From CAISIP01 sp965278985 (GTDB taxonomy: Bacteria; Pseudomonadota; Gammaproteobacteria; Burkholderiales; Burkholderiaceae_C), in assembly GCA_965278985.1 (NCBI GenBank), contig OZ257131.1:6510001-6574000 (forward strand): a stretch of 64,000 nucleotides of DNA, in the 5' to 3' direction. Below, piece by piece: positions 8,794 through 16,597 of this stretch (the stretch's first letter is position 1; every line of letters begins with the position of its first letter). The position numbers and the translations under genes are program-made. The notes beneath the pieces are model-generated. The model was not told where the DNA came from and ran no database searches. It saw only the letters and a list, made by a program, of their open reading frames with translations.

Positions 8794-9957
8794 ATGAAAC
8801 TGAACTTCAAGTACACCTTGTCCGTATTGGCCGCCGCCGTGCTGGTCGCGGCGCCGCTGTTTGCGCAGGCGCAACAGGGCGTGACCGACACCGAGATCCT
8901 CCTGGGCGAGATCGCGCCGCTGACGGGCCCCGCGTCGGTGGGCAGCGTGGCGCTGAGTCTGGGCACCAAGATGGCCGTGGCCGAGGCCAATGCGGCCGGT
9001 GGCGTCAATGGCCGCAAGATCCGCGTGATCTCCGAGGACGACGGTTATGTGGTCACCCGCGCGGTGCAGGCCGCGCGCAAGCTGATCACCAGCGACAAGG
9101 TGTTTGCGCTTGCCGCGATCTCCGGCTCCGCACCCAGTGTCGCGTTGCTGCCCATGCTCAAGGAGACCGGCATCCCCGCGCTCAATGTGCTGAGCTTCCC
9201 CGACACCTTGCACACGCCGGTCGTGCCCAACATTTATGTGGCCGGTGCCTCGCACCAGGACACGGTAGAGGCGCTTGCCACCGAGCTCAACAAGCGTTTC
9301 CCGAACAAGAAGTGGGCCGTGGTCACGCAGGACGACGAGCTGGGCTCGCTGATGTCGGAGGGCTGGAACCGCGCGCAGGCCAAGCTCAAGCTCAACGTGG
9401 TCTACAAGACGGCGTACCGCCGCGGGCAGAAGGACTTCTCGGCCGAGATGCTGGCCGCCAAGCAGGCCGGGGCCGAGATCCTGCTGGCCGGTGGCATCGT
9501 CACCGAAAACATCGCGATGGTGAAGGAACTGGAGCGCCTGGGCATGAACATCCCGGTGGGCGCGACCTGGATCGGGCGTTACCCGTCGGTGCTGCAGGCC
9601 ATGGGCTCTGCCGCCAGCGACTTCTACATGATCGACTACGTGGTGCCCGAAGGCAGTGCGCAAAGCCGTGCGTTCTATGCACGCGCCACCAAGCTGCTGT
9701 CCGAGGATGACCTCAAGCGCGTGAACCGCTATACGCCAGTGGCCTACGCCGGCACCAAGTCGCTGATCGAGGCGATGCGCCGCTGCGGCAAGGACCTGAC
9801 CTGGGCCTGCACCATCAAGCAGATGGATGCCACGAAGGACATGGAGACTGCCGTGATGGCGCCCTTGAACTTCACCCAGGCGAACCATTTCTCGCGCCAG
9901 AAGCTGAGCCTCATGAAGGCCAACCCGAAGACGCTGGAATTCGATCCCCTGCAATGA
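8794..9957 (+). CDS. Periplasmic ligand-binding protein of a Liv-type ABC transporter
   Basis: 387 residues. ATG 8794 follows an AGCAGGAGA ribosome site and encodes a clear Sec signal peptide (basic MKLNFK, hydrophobic core, cleavage after LFAQA). The mature part starts DTEILLGEIAPLTGPAS, the standard start of a type I periplasmic binding fold (Peripla_BP_6), and contains AVAEANAAGGVNGRKI. It delivers the ligand to LivHM. An upstream in-frame extension exists but lacks a signal sequence, so this start is preferred. The ligand is unknown; the context indicates an organic acid. Confidence 0.92.
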   Translation: MKLNFKYTLSVLAAAVLVAAPLFAQAQQGVTDTEILLGEIAPLTGPASVGSVALSLGTKMAVAEANAAGGVNGRKIRVISEDDGYVVTRAVQAARKLITSDKVFALAAISGSAPSVALLPMLKETGIPALNVLSFPDTLHTPVVPNIYVAGASHQDTVEALATELNKRFPNKKWAVVTQDDELGSLMSEGWNRAQAKLKLNVVYKTAYRRGQKDFSAEMLAAKQAGAEILLAGGIVTENIAMVKELERLGMNIPVGATWIGRYPSVLQAMGSAASDFYMIDYVVPEGSAQSRAFYARATKLLSEDDLKRVNRYTPVAYAGTKSLIEAMRRCGKDLTWACTIKQMDATKDMETAVMAPLNFTQANHFSRQKLSLMKANPKTLEFDPLQ

Positions 9958-9976
9958 CAGGACCAGGCGCCGCAGC

Positions 9977-11812
9977 ATGACCCCGGTACGCGCACCGCTG
10001 CAGGCGCAACTGGTCCAATGGTGTGTTGCGCCGGGTGAGCAGGTGCGCGCCGGGCAGACATTGGTGATCCTCGAAGCCATGAAGATGGAACACGAGGTGC
10101 CCGCGCCGGTGGATGGCCGCGTTCACGAACTGTTCTTTGCAGTGGGTGAGACCGTGGCGGAAGGGGACGTGTTGCTTCAACAGGAAGCGCAGCAAGCAGC
10201 CGCCGAACCCGCACGCGCCCGGGCCGCCGTACACGACGGGTCTTCCGCGCCATACGTCGGACCACGCCCCGATCTGCAGCGCGTGTTCGCACGGCAGGAC
10301 TTCACGCAGGACCGCCGGCGCCCCGAAGCTATCGCCAAACGCCACGCACAAGGGCGGCGCAGCGTGCGCGAAAACCTGGCCGACCTGTGCGACGCGGTGA
10401 GTTTCCTGGAATACGGCGCCCTGGCGGTAGCGGCCCAGCGCAACCGGCGCAGCCTGGAAGAACTCATCGCGCAGACGCCGGCAGATGGGCTGGTCACCGG
10501 CCTGGCCACCGTCAACGGCACAATCTTCGCCCCCGAGCGTGCGCGCGTCGCCGTGATGGCCTACGACCCTACGGTGCTCGCCGGCACGCAAGGCAAGCGC
10601 GGCCATGAGAAAGCCGACCGCATCCTGGGCGTGGCCTGGCGCAACCGCCTGCCGCTGGTGCTGCTCGCCGAAGGGGGCGGCGGCCGCCCAGGCGACGACG
10701 ACATGCCGGTGGTGGCCGGCTTGCACATGACCACCTTTGCCAACTTCGCGCGCCTCAACGGCCATGTGCCGCTGGTCGGCATCGCTGCGGGCCGGTGCTT
10801 CGCGGGCAACGCCTCGCTGCTGGGGTGCTGCGACGTGGTGATCGCCACGCGCGACAGCAACATCGGCATGGGTGGCCCCGCGATGGTGGAGGGCGGTGGA
10901 CTCGGCCGCTTCGCGCCGGAGCAGATCGGCCCGTCTCCCGTGCAACACCGCAATGGCGTGATCGACGTGCTGGTGGACGACGAGGCACAGGCCGTGCGTG
11001 TGGCGCGGCAGTACCTGGCGTTCTTCCAGGGCAGCGTCGCCGAGTGGGAAGCGCCCGACACGCTGGTACTGCGCGATGTGGTGCCCGAGAACCGGCTGCG
11101 CGTCTACGACAGTCGGGCGGCGCTTGCTGGCATTGCCGACCGCGGCAGCCTGCTGGAGCTGCGCACCGGCTTCGGCCTGGGCATCCACACCGCACTGGCC
11201 CGCATCGAGGGCCGTCCCGTGGGCCTGCTGGCCAACAACCCGCTGCACTTGGGCGGCGCCATCGATGCCGACGCCGCCGACAAGGCCGCGCGGTTCATGC
11301 AGCTGTGCAGCAACTTCGGCATTCCACTGGTGAGCCTGGTGGACACCCCCGGGTTCATGGTGGGCCCCGAGATCGAAGAGAAAGCGCAGGTGCGCCATAC
11401 CAGCCGCATGTTCATTGCCGCAGCCCACCTGCGTGTGTCCTTTGTCTGCGTGGTGTTGCGCAAGGCCTATGGCCTGGGCGCGATGGCCATGACCGCGGGA
11501 GGCTTTCACTCGCCGAGCATGACCGCCTCCTGGCCAACGGGCGAATTCGGCGGCATGGGGCTGGAAGGCTTCGTGCGCCTGGGTTACCGCAAGGAACTGG
11601 AAGCGCTTCCCGAAGGCGAAGCCCGCGAGGCGCTGTTCCAGAGGCTGGTGCGTGAACGCTACGAGGCGGGAGGCGCGATCAACATGGCAGCCACGCTGGA
11701 GATCGACGCGGTCATCGACCCGGCGCAGACGCGGCACTGGCTGGTGGGAGCCCTGGAGGCCGGCCGGGCGACGCCGCCTGGAGACCATGGGCCACACGTC
11801 GATACCTGGTGA
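9977..11812 (+). CDS. Biotin carrier domain fused to acyl-CoA carboxyltransferase
   Basis: 611 residues. Residues 1-75 form a biotinyl domain with the biotinylation motif EAMKME (Lys36). Residues about 105-600 form a carboxyltransferase of the PccB/AccD type, with GLATVNG, GRCFAGNASLLGCCDVVIA, a MGGPAMVEGGGLG oxyanion region and a second half-domain with VDTPGFMVGPE. Such enzymes move CO2 from carboxybiotin to an acyl-CoA. The usual arrangement keeps the carrier with the biotin carboxylase subunit; here it is on the carboxyltransferase, and no biotin carboxylase gene is visible nearby. Carboxylation of the CoA ester made by the nearby ligase is a plausible role. The start lies 19 bases after the binding-protein stop. 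Confidence 0.88.
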   Translation: MTPVRAPLQAQLVQWCVAPGEQVRAGQTLVILEAMKMEHEVPAPVDGRVHELFFAVGETVAEGDVLLQQEAQQAAAEPARARAAVHDGSSAPYVGPRPDLQRVFARQDFTQDRRRPEAIAKRHAQGRRSVRENLADLCDAVSFLEYGALAVAAQRNRRSLEELIAQTPADGLVTGLATVNGTIFAPERARVAVMAYDPTVLAGTQGKRGHEKADRILGVAWRNRLPLVLLAEGGGGRPGDDDMPVVAGLHMTTFANFARLNGHVPLVGIAAGRCFAGNASLLGCCDVVIATRDSNIGMGGPAMVEGGGLGRFAPEQIGPSPVQHRNGVIDVLVDDEAQAVRVARQYLAFFQGSVAEWEAPDTLVLRDVVPENRLRVYDSRAALAGIADRGSLLELRTGFGLGIHTALARIEGRPVGLLANNPLHLGGAIDADAADKAARFMQLCSNFGIPLVSLVDTPGFMVGPEIEEKAQVRHTSRMFIAAAHLRVSFVCVVLRKAYGLGAMAMTAGGFHSPSMTASWPTGEFGGMGLEGFVRLGYRKELEALPEGEAREALFQRLVRERYEAGGAINMAATLEIDAVIDPAQTRHWLVGALEAGRATPPGDHGPHVDTW

Positions 11813-11912
11813 GAAGCCGTCCAGCCACGCCATTCATCCCACACGCCACACATCATTCATTCACTGCGCCGCGCGACCAAACCGGCATGCGCGGCACCCA
11901 CCGGGAGACATC

Positions 11913-12893
11913 ATGAACACTTGGAAAAAATTGTTTGGCGGCATCGCCCTGGCCACCTGCGCACTTGCGGCGTTTTCACAAGAGGCATTCCCCTCCAAGC
12001 CGGTCACGATCATCGTGCCTTACCCGCCGGGTGGCGCCGTGGACGCATTTGCCCGAGCACTTGCCGAGGGCCTCAAGCTGGAGTGGAAGGCCGGGGTGAT
12101 CACCGAGAACAAGCCCGGTGGCAACGAAGTGGTGGGTGCTTCCGCCCTGGCGCAGGCCAAGCCGGATGGCTACACCATCATGGCCTCCACGGAGGCTGCG
12201 TCCATCCTCAACCCGTTGTTGTTCAAGAAGCTGCCCTACGACCCGGAGAAGCAGCTGACCCCCGTGTCGATACTCGTGCGCGCGCCGCTGGTGCTGGCCG
12301 TGCCAGCCAGTTCGCCTGCCAACACGCTCAAGGAGTTCATCGACATGGCACGTGCCCGCGCGGCGAACCCCGTGCGTTACGGCTCTGCCGGTGCTGGAGG
12401 CACCGGGCACCTGCCCTTCATCCAGCTTGCAAGCGACCACCAGCTGCAGCTGATCCACGCGCCGTACCGGGGAGCCGGCCCCATGCTGCAGGACCTGCTG
12501 GGCGGCCACGTCGAGGCCGGGTTGCTGGGCAGCGCGGTGGCCGAGCCGCACATCAAGAGCGGCAAGCTCAAGGGCCTGGCGGTCACAGCGGACCATCGGC
12601 TGGCGTCCCTGCCCATGGTGCCGACGTACAAGGAAGCTGGCGTGCCGGATATCAACAGCACGTTCATCGTTGCCTTGAGCGCTCCTGCGGGAACTCCGGC
12701 ACCTGTAGTGGACGCCATCGCCCAGGCCGCGCGCAAAGTCCTGCAGAACCCGGAGTTCCAGGCCAAGACGCTCAACCCCTTCGGCTTCGTGGCCGTCGGG
12801 TCGGACGCCGCCGCCTTCGCGGACTACATCCGGCGCGAGGTGCCTGTGCAGAAGAAGCGCATCGACGCCGGTGGGATCAGTCTCGAGATGTAG
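11913..12893 (+). CDS. Bug-family (TctC-type) periplasmic solute-binding protein
   Basis: 326 residues from ATG 11913, which follows GGGAGA and starts a signal peptide ending about AAFSQ. The mature protein begins FPSKPVTIIVPYPPGGAVDAFAR, the hallmark Bug opening, and has the GxAGxGGTGHLPFIQL and PYRGAGPMLQDLLGGH motifs. Bug proteins bind carboxylates for tripartite tricarboxylate transport or sensing. No tctA/tctB membrane partner is nearby, as is common in Burkholderiales. It closes the catabolic block, 100 bases after the carboxyltransferase. Confidence 0.9.
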   Translation: MNTWKKLFGGIALATCALAAFSQEAFPSKPVTIIVPYPPGGAVDAFARALAEGLKLEWKAGVITENKPGGNEVVGASALAQAKPDGYTIMASTEAASILNPLLFKKLPYDPEKQLTPVSILVRAPLVLAVPASSPANTLKEFIDMARARAANPVRYGSAGAGGTGHLPFIQLASDHQLQLIHAPYRGAGPMLQDLLGGHVEAGLLGSAVAEPHIKSGKLKGLAVTADHRLASLPMVPTYKEAGVPDINSTFIVALSAPAGTPAPVVDAIAQAARKVLQNPEFQAKTLNPFGFVAVGSDAAAFADYIRREVPVQKKRIDAGGISLEM

Positions 12894-12942
12894 GCTTAGA
12901 GCGCCGTTTGCGCGTTGCGCACCGTCAAGGATGCTGAAGCCG

Positions 12943-13152
12943 CTAAGCAGTGGAACGCTGTACGGAGAACAGCGTATCCAGCTGCTGCTCGTACGCGTGG
13001 TATCCGATGCGGTCGTATAACTCTTCACGTGTCTGCATGGTGTCCAATACGCAAGATTGGGCGCCGTCGCGGCGAATGGTTTCATAGGCCATTTCCATAG
13101 CCAGGCGCTTCAAGCAATTATGGTTAACGATGTAGGTCGATCTGCCGTTCAT
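12943..13152 (-). CDS. Small hypothetical protein
   Basis: 69 residues, ATG at 13152 on the minus strand. The sequence is acidic-basic mixed with no signal peptide or membrane segment; the middle (ETIRRDGAQSCVLDTMQTREELYDRIGYHAYEQQL) looks helical. I do not recognise the family. Codon use is less GC-rich than in neighbours, and a perfect palindrome sits right before the start, both consistent with a genuine, perhaps acquired, small gene. It could still be a chance ORF. Confidence 0.45.
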   Translation of the reverse strand: MNGRSTYIVNHNCLKRLAMEMAYETIRRDGAQSCVLDTMQTREELYDRIGYHAYEQQLDTLFSVQRSTA

Positions 13153-13155
13153 AGA

Positions 13156-13170
13156 GCTAACAACGTTAGC
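13156..13170. promoter_or_regulatory. Palindrome upstream of the small minus-strand gene
   Basis: GCTAAC-AAC-GTTAGC is a perfect 6-bp inverted repeat with a 3-base spacer, 4 bases upstream of the minus-strand start at 13152. It could be an operator or a leader hairpin covering the ribosome site. Confidence 0.4.
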
Positions 13171-13223
13171 AACGCCAGTGAAAAAGCCCGCCCTTGTAGG
13201 AGAGTTTGATTGGTCAAGCGGGT

Positions 13224-13286
13224 TGGGCCTGACCCGGCGGCGGACTCTTGATCCGTAGGTCGAGTGTTCGAGTCACTCAGGTCCGA
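13224..13286 (+). tRNA. tRNA-Lys(CTT)-like 3' half without a D arm, probably a remnant
   Basis: Bases 13240-13256 form a 5-bp anticodon stem (GCGGA/TCCGT) around loop CTCTTGA, anticodon CTT at 13247-13249 (lysine). The variable loop AGGTC follows. The T arm is perfect: GAGTG-TTCGAGT-CACTC at 13262-13278. The next seven bases AGGTCCG can pair with TGGGCCT at 13224-13230 using two G-T wobbles, which would close an acceptor stem. Only nine bases (13231-13239) replace the 8-9 position linker and the whole D arm, and there is no encoded CCA. This is either a degraded tRNA, a tRNA 3' end left by an integration event, or an unusual D-armless tRNA-like RNA. The 3' half is convincing; function is not. 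Confidence 0.6.
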
Positions 13287-13542
13287 CTACCCGCTTTGTA
13301 AGCCAGATCATGCACTTAGCTCGATTCACCTTTTCTGGACAGTTGCCGCGGAATCGTTTGAGGATACAGTGTCTATGCGCAGTCGAACTGGGCGTCCAAT
13401 TCGGTGTGCGCCACCGCCCCTTGGGACGGCTTGGCCTGATTGGCTAAGCCCTTGATCGAAAAGGTAGCCGGATACAAGTTGGTGTGGAGGCCAGTGGTCC
13501 TCATCCTGTCCACCAGACGGGCCCTTTCGGGCCACCAATGAC

Positions 13543-13580
13543 AAAGCGCCAAGGGCACCAGTCCTCGGCGCTTTTTTTTA
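13543..13580 (+). terminator. Rho-independent terminator
   Basis: Stem AAAGCGCC (13543-13550) pairs with GGCGCTTT (13567-13574) and runs into eight T residues at 13572-13579. A smaller hairpin GGCCC-TTTC-GGGCC lies just before it at 13520-13533. It would end transcription through the tRNA-like element; the gene-poor stretch 13153-13743 holds nothing else I can name. Confidence 0.8.
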
Positions 13581-13743
13581 TCCGCGCGAACGTCGTGCAC
13601 CCGCCCGCCTGCGTGGTGTGTCCGTTGGCCTTGTCCTACGCAGCATGGCACGCCGCACCTATCGTCCGCTGGCAGCCTGCGCCGCACACTGTGCTCCAAC
13701 ATCGGCGGGCGCATGGTGCGCCCGTTGTACAGGGAGAACAGCG

Positions 13744-14145
13744 ATGGCGCACAGCAGCATCCTGGGTGGTGAACGGGCCGCAGGCATTCCTGCCGGCAAG
13801 GACGTGGACGCGTTGGGTCCGAGTGACAGCAGTGACAGCGGCAGCGATGTGCAGGGCGTGCCGGCGCCTGGCGTGGCGGATTCCACGGGCGGTCCGCTGG
13901 ACGGTGAGTTGCGCAGCGACTCGGACGCTGGTGGGACGGGCGAACGCGGCAGCGCCGTGGCAGGGGACGATGCCGCCGCGGGTGCGGACATCGCGCCCGA
14001 CCGCGTGGTGTTGGATCCGGATGCCGATGCCCAGGATGTGGATTCGGAAGACAGCGACGTGGAAGCCCTTGTGGAGGAGCTGGCATCGGACTCCATCCCC
14101 GCGCCGGACCTCGCACGACCCGTGGAACCGGTCAAGGGCCGCTGA
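13744..14145 (+). CDS. Conserved acidic hypothetical protein (MAHSS family)
   Basis: 133 residues from ATG 13744, preceded by AGGGAGAACAGC. Very acidic and low-complexity, rich in Asp, Ser, Gly and Ala, with blocks such as DALGPSDSSDSGSDVQG, SDSDAGGTGERGSAV and GADIAPDRVV. Proteins with this layout recur in Burkholderiales and are sometimes named chemotaxis protein without evidence. No fold or catalytic motif is visible, and it is likely disordered and cytoplasmic. It precedes two other small genes on the same strand. Recognition is from memory of the family pattern, so function is left open. Confidence 0.65.
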   Translation: MAHSSILGGERAAGIPAGKDVDALGPSDSSDSGSDVQGVPAPGVADSTGGPLDGELRSDSDAGGTGERGSAVAGDDAAAGADIAPDRVVLDPDADAQDVDSEDSDVEALVEELASDSIPAPDLARPVEPVKGR

Positions 14146-14260
14146 GATCCAGCCGCCTCCGGGCGTTTATCGCCCCCTAGGCGGAAGCGGTGGTGCGTCC
14201 GTCGTACCGAATTCAAGATGGCGCCACACTTTGCCAGCGGGAGCATCGAACAATGCTCCC

Positions 14261-14527
14261 ATGCACACCTCCACACGACGTTACCCGCTCCGTGGCGCAG
14301 CCCGGCCGATGACCCAGGCGACCCTGCAGATGTCCCTCATCGAGCGGGGGACGGGCAGGTGCATCGGTAACTTCGCCTCCCAGCTGGACACGGCAAGCGC
14401 AGTGACGCACCAGGCTTTCGAGGAAGAGGCCTGGCGGCGCGCAGTGCGGGCCTGCCTGGTACCGGAGGCGGACCGGTTGCGTTACTGCGTGGAGCTGTCC
14501 ATCGCGCCGCGTTACGGCCTGGTGTAG
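14261..14527 (+). CDS. Hypothetical protein
   Basis: 88 residues if ATG 14261 is used; a later ATG (MTQATLQMS) near 14309 would give about 72. The C-terminal half (AVTHQAFEEEAWRRAVRACLVPEADRLRYCVELSIAPRYGLV) has balanced composition that looks coding, while the N-terminal 15 residues do not. No recognised domain. The ribosome site is weak at both candidate starts. It sits between the MAHSS-type gene and the YjfB-like gene. Confidence 0.4.
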   Translation: MHTSTRRYPLRGAARPMTQATLQMSLIERGTGRCIGNFASQLDTASAVTHQAFEEEAWRRAVRACLVPEADRLRYCVELSIAPRYGLV

Positions 14528-14656
14528 GAGCCGACATGCCCTGGCGTGTCCCGGGACGTCGCGCTCGGGCGTGCAAACGGATACATCCGGACCCTCAAGC
14601 TCGGGGTGGATGTGCCGATCACGGACGCAAGGCCGTTTCCGGCACCCCGCACCTCC

Positions 14657-14857
14657 ATGGATTCCCTCACCAACGCTATCGTCCAGCAAGCCGGCACGGC
14701 CGAGTTGTCACGCATCCAGGGCACCGCCGCGGTGCTCGTGATGAAGAAGGCCCTGGACATGCAGACCACTGCCGCTGCGCAGTTGCTGCAGGCGCTGCCA
14801 CAGCAGCCCCTTGCCGCTTCGGGAACACTCGGCACTCTGCTCAACACCTACGCCTGA
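14657..14857 (+). CDS. YjfB-type putative motility protein
   Basis: 66 residues from ATG 14657. The pattern is that of the YjfB_motility family: a short start, a long helix with ...IQGTAAVLVMKKALDMQTTAAAQLLQALPQQP, then a small Gly/Leu tail ending LGTLLNTYA. The length matches the family (about 60-70). Members are linked to motility by name only; the biochemical role is unknown. An in-frame extension upstream lacks the family pattern. No flagellar genes lie nearby. Confidence 0.6.
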   Translation: MDSLTNAIVQQAGTAELSRIQGTAAVLVMKKALDMQTTAAAQLLQALPQQPLAASGTLGTLLNTYA

Positions 14858-14905
14858 GCGGCGCTGCAGGCGTCGCGAAAGCAGCGATCCAGGCTGCGGG
14901 CGGGC

Positions 14906-16597
14906 TCAGGGGTCGATCCGCTGGAGCGCGGCGTCGGCCATGCCCACCAACAGCGCGCGGCCATCGGGCGTGACGCGGAATTCGCCGTAACGCGCCTGTT
15001 CGAAGCGCGCCGCCTCGCCCTCGCGAAAGTACCACGCGTCGCTGACGAGCACCCAGGATCCATTCTTGGGAGAGAGCTCCATCCTGCGTTCATCGGTCGC
15101 CAGCACCTCGTCCTGCCGCTGCACGCGCACGGGCGTGGCCACGCCCCGGGCATCGCGCCGCAGCACGATGCGCGGTCGGGCGCCAGCACGAAATGCTTCG
15201 GTAGTGCCGGGCAGTCCCTCCGGCAGCGTGAAGCGCAGCTGCATGTAGTCCCCTTGCAGCAGGGAGCGCGGGTCTACCGGTGCCAGCGCCACGTACAGCG
15301 GCTCGCCTTCTGAGATGAGCCGTTCTTTCTCGCGGATCGCCACCTGCGCCACCAGCAGCGTGGCGGCCGCACTCGCCAGCAACAGCCAAGTGGCGGCAAG
15401 GGAGCGTGGTGCGGAAGCGCTCGTGGGCGGACCAAGCGTGGCGAAACCAGCATCCGGCGCGCGTCGCGCCGCCCACCACGCCATGCCCGCGAGTGACGCG
15501 CCCGCCAGCACCAGCCAGCACGCCTTGAGTGCCAGGGGCGTGGCCATCTGGTAGTAGAAGCTGCCCACGATCCAGGCGGCAGCCACGGCCGCTGCGCAGG
15601 CCATGCGCCATTGCCCGTGGCGCAGCAGCAGCGCAGCCGCCAGCAGCACCCCACCCAGGTGCGGCAGCGCGCAACTGAGCAGCACCAGCACCGCAGCAAC
15701 ACCCGCCGCAGGGCCCTGGCGCACGCGCGGCCAGGCGCGTGCGAGCACCGCTGCGCCGCCCATGGCCAGCAGCGCCGAAGCCGCTTCGCGCCAGCCGGCC
15801 GCGGCACTGCGGTAGTCCGTGCCACCGCCCAGGTCCCGCAGCAGGGCGGCGACCAGGCCGCTGCCCATGGTGCCGCCCAGCAGCAGCGTGGGACCGGACA
15901 GAACCGCCAGCACGGCCAGCGTGGACAGCAACCAGCCCTGGCCGAACTGCTGCAGCGTGAGCACGGTACGCGCGGCGCGTGGCGTGCCCAGCCAACGGGG
16001 CGCGAGCGCATCCTGCAGACACCACAGTGCCAGCACGCCATGCGGCACCAGCCACAGCGGGGCCTCGTGGATCCTGCCCACCCACCCATCATCCGGCCAC
16101 AGCGCCACCATGCACAGCGGCGCTGCGGAGGCCCCCAGCAGGCCCCGCAGCCATGGCCTCGGCATGGCGCGCGCAGCCAGCACGGCCACCAGGCACAGCA
16201 GGGCTGCCGCCAGGCCGGTGGGCAGGTCCCGCATGAACCCATAGCCCAGCAGGCCGGCACCGCTCAGCAGGGCCGGGATGGCCAACTGCTCCACGAACAC
16301 CGCAGCCTCGCGCCGACGCAGCACGCTCCATGCACCCACCAGCAGCACGGCGGCGCCCAGATAGGGAGCGACCGCCTCGGGCACCACGTCGTCGAGCAGC
16401 AACGCCGCGACCCCCATGAACGGCAGCGCCGCGAGCCATGCACCGACGGCCGTCAGCAGCACCACGGGCCAGGGGCGGCCGGCGGGCTCTACTGCTTCGG
16501 CTTCGGCTCCGGCGGGCAGGATGCCTTCGCGCTGCGCCGCCTGCATCCAGGCGGGTGGTGGCGACTCGGCGTCGGTGCTTGCCATGGGCACGCTCAT
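14906..16597 (-). CDS. DUF4401/GDYXXLXY-domain integral membrane protein
   Basis: 563 residues, ATG 16597 overlapping the stop of the DUF2157 gene (ATGA). Residues about 50-390 are a chain of transmembrane helices (DUF4401-like), and residues about 400-560 contain the motif GDYMQLRF that defines the GDYXXLXY domain, with the EGEPLYVALAPVDPRSLLQGDYM context. In many bacteria these domains are separate genes beside DUF2157; here DUF4401 and GDYXXLXY are one protein. The location should be the inner membrane with a large soluble C-terminal domain. Biochemical function is unknown. Confidence 0.85.
   Translation of the reverse strand: MSVPMASTDAESPPPAWMQAAQREGILPAGAEAEAVEPAGRPWPVVLLTAVGAWLAALPFMGVAALLLDDVVPEAVAPYLGAAVLLVGAWSVLRRREAAVFVEQLAIPALLSGAGLLGYGFMRDLPTGLAAALLCLVAVLAARAMPRPWLRGLLGASAAPLCMVALWPDDGWVGRIHEAPLWLVPHGVLALWCLQDALAPRWLGTPRAARTVLTLQQFGQGWLLSTLAVLAVLSGPTLLLGGTMGSGLVAALLRDLGGGTDYRSAAAGWREAASALLAMGGAAVLARAWPRVRQGPAAGVAAVLVLLSCALPHLGGVLLAAALLLRHGQWRMACAAAVAAAWIVGSFYYQMATPLALKACWLVLAGASLAGMAWWAARRAPDAGFATLGPPTSASAPRSLAATWLLLASAAATLLVAQVAIREKERLISEGEPLYVALAPVDPRSLLQGDYMQLRFTLPEGLPGTTEAFRAGARPRIVLRRDARGVATPVRVQRQDEVLATDERRMELSPKNGSWVLVSDAWYFREGEAARFEQARYGEFRVTPDGRALLVGMADAALQRIDP

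Noticed and set aside
3251..9980. Repeated CGCAGCATG start context at livF, the ligase and the biotin-carrier gene
   Set aside because: Short and explained by similar intergenic composition; too little to claim a shared translational element.
7573..10080. Long minus-strand open frame (835 codons) opposite livM and the binding-protein gene
   Set aside because: His/Gln/Arg-rich composition with no domain, lying antisense to clear genes; a by-product of high GC codon bias.
13264..13544. Short open frames on both strands after the tRNA-like element
   Set aside because: No ribosome site, poor composition, and overlap with the tRNA fragment and terminator region.
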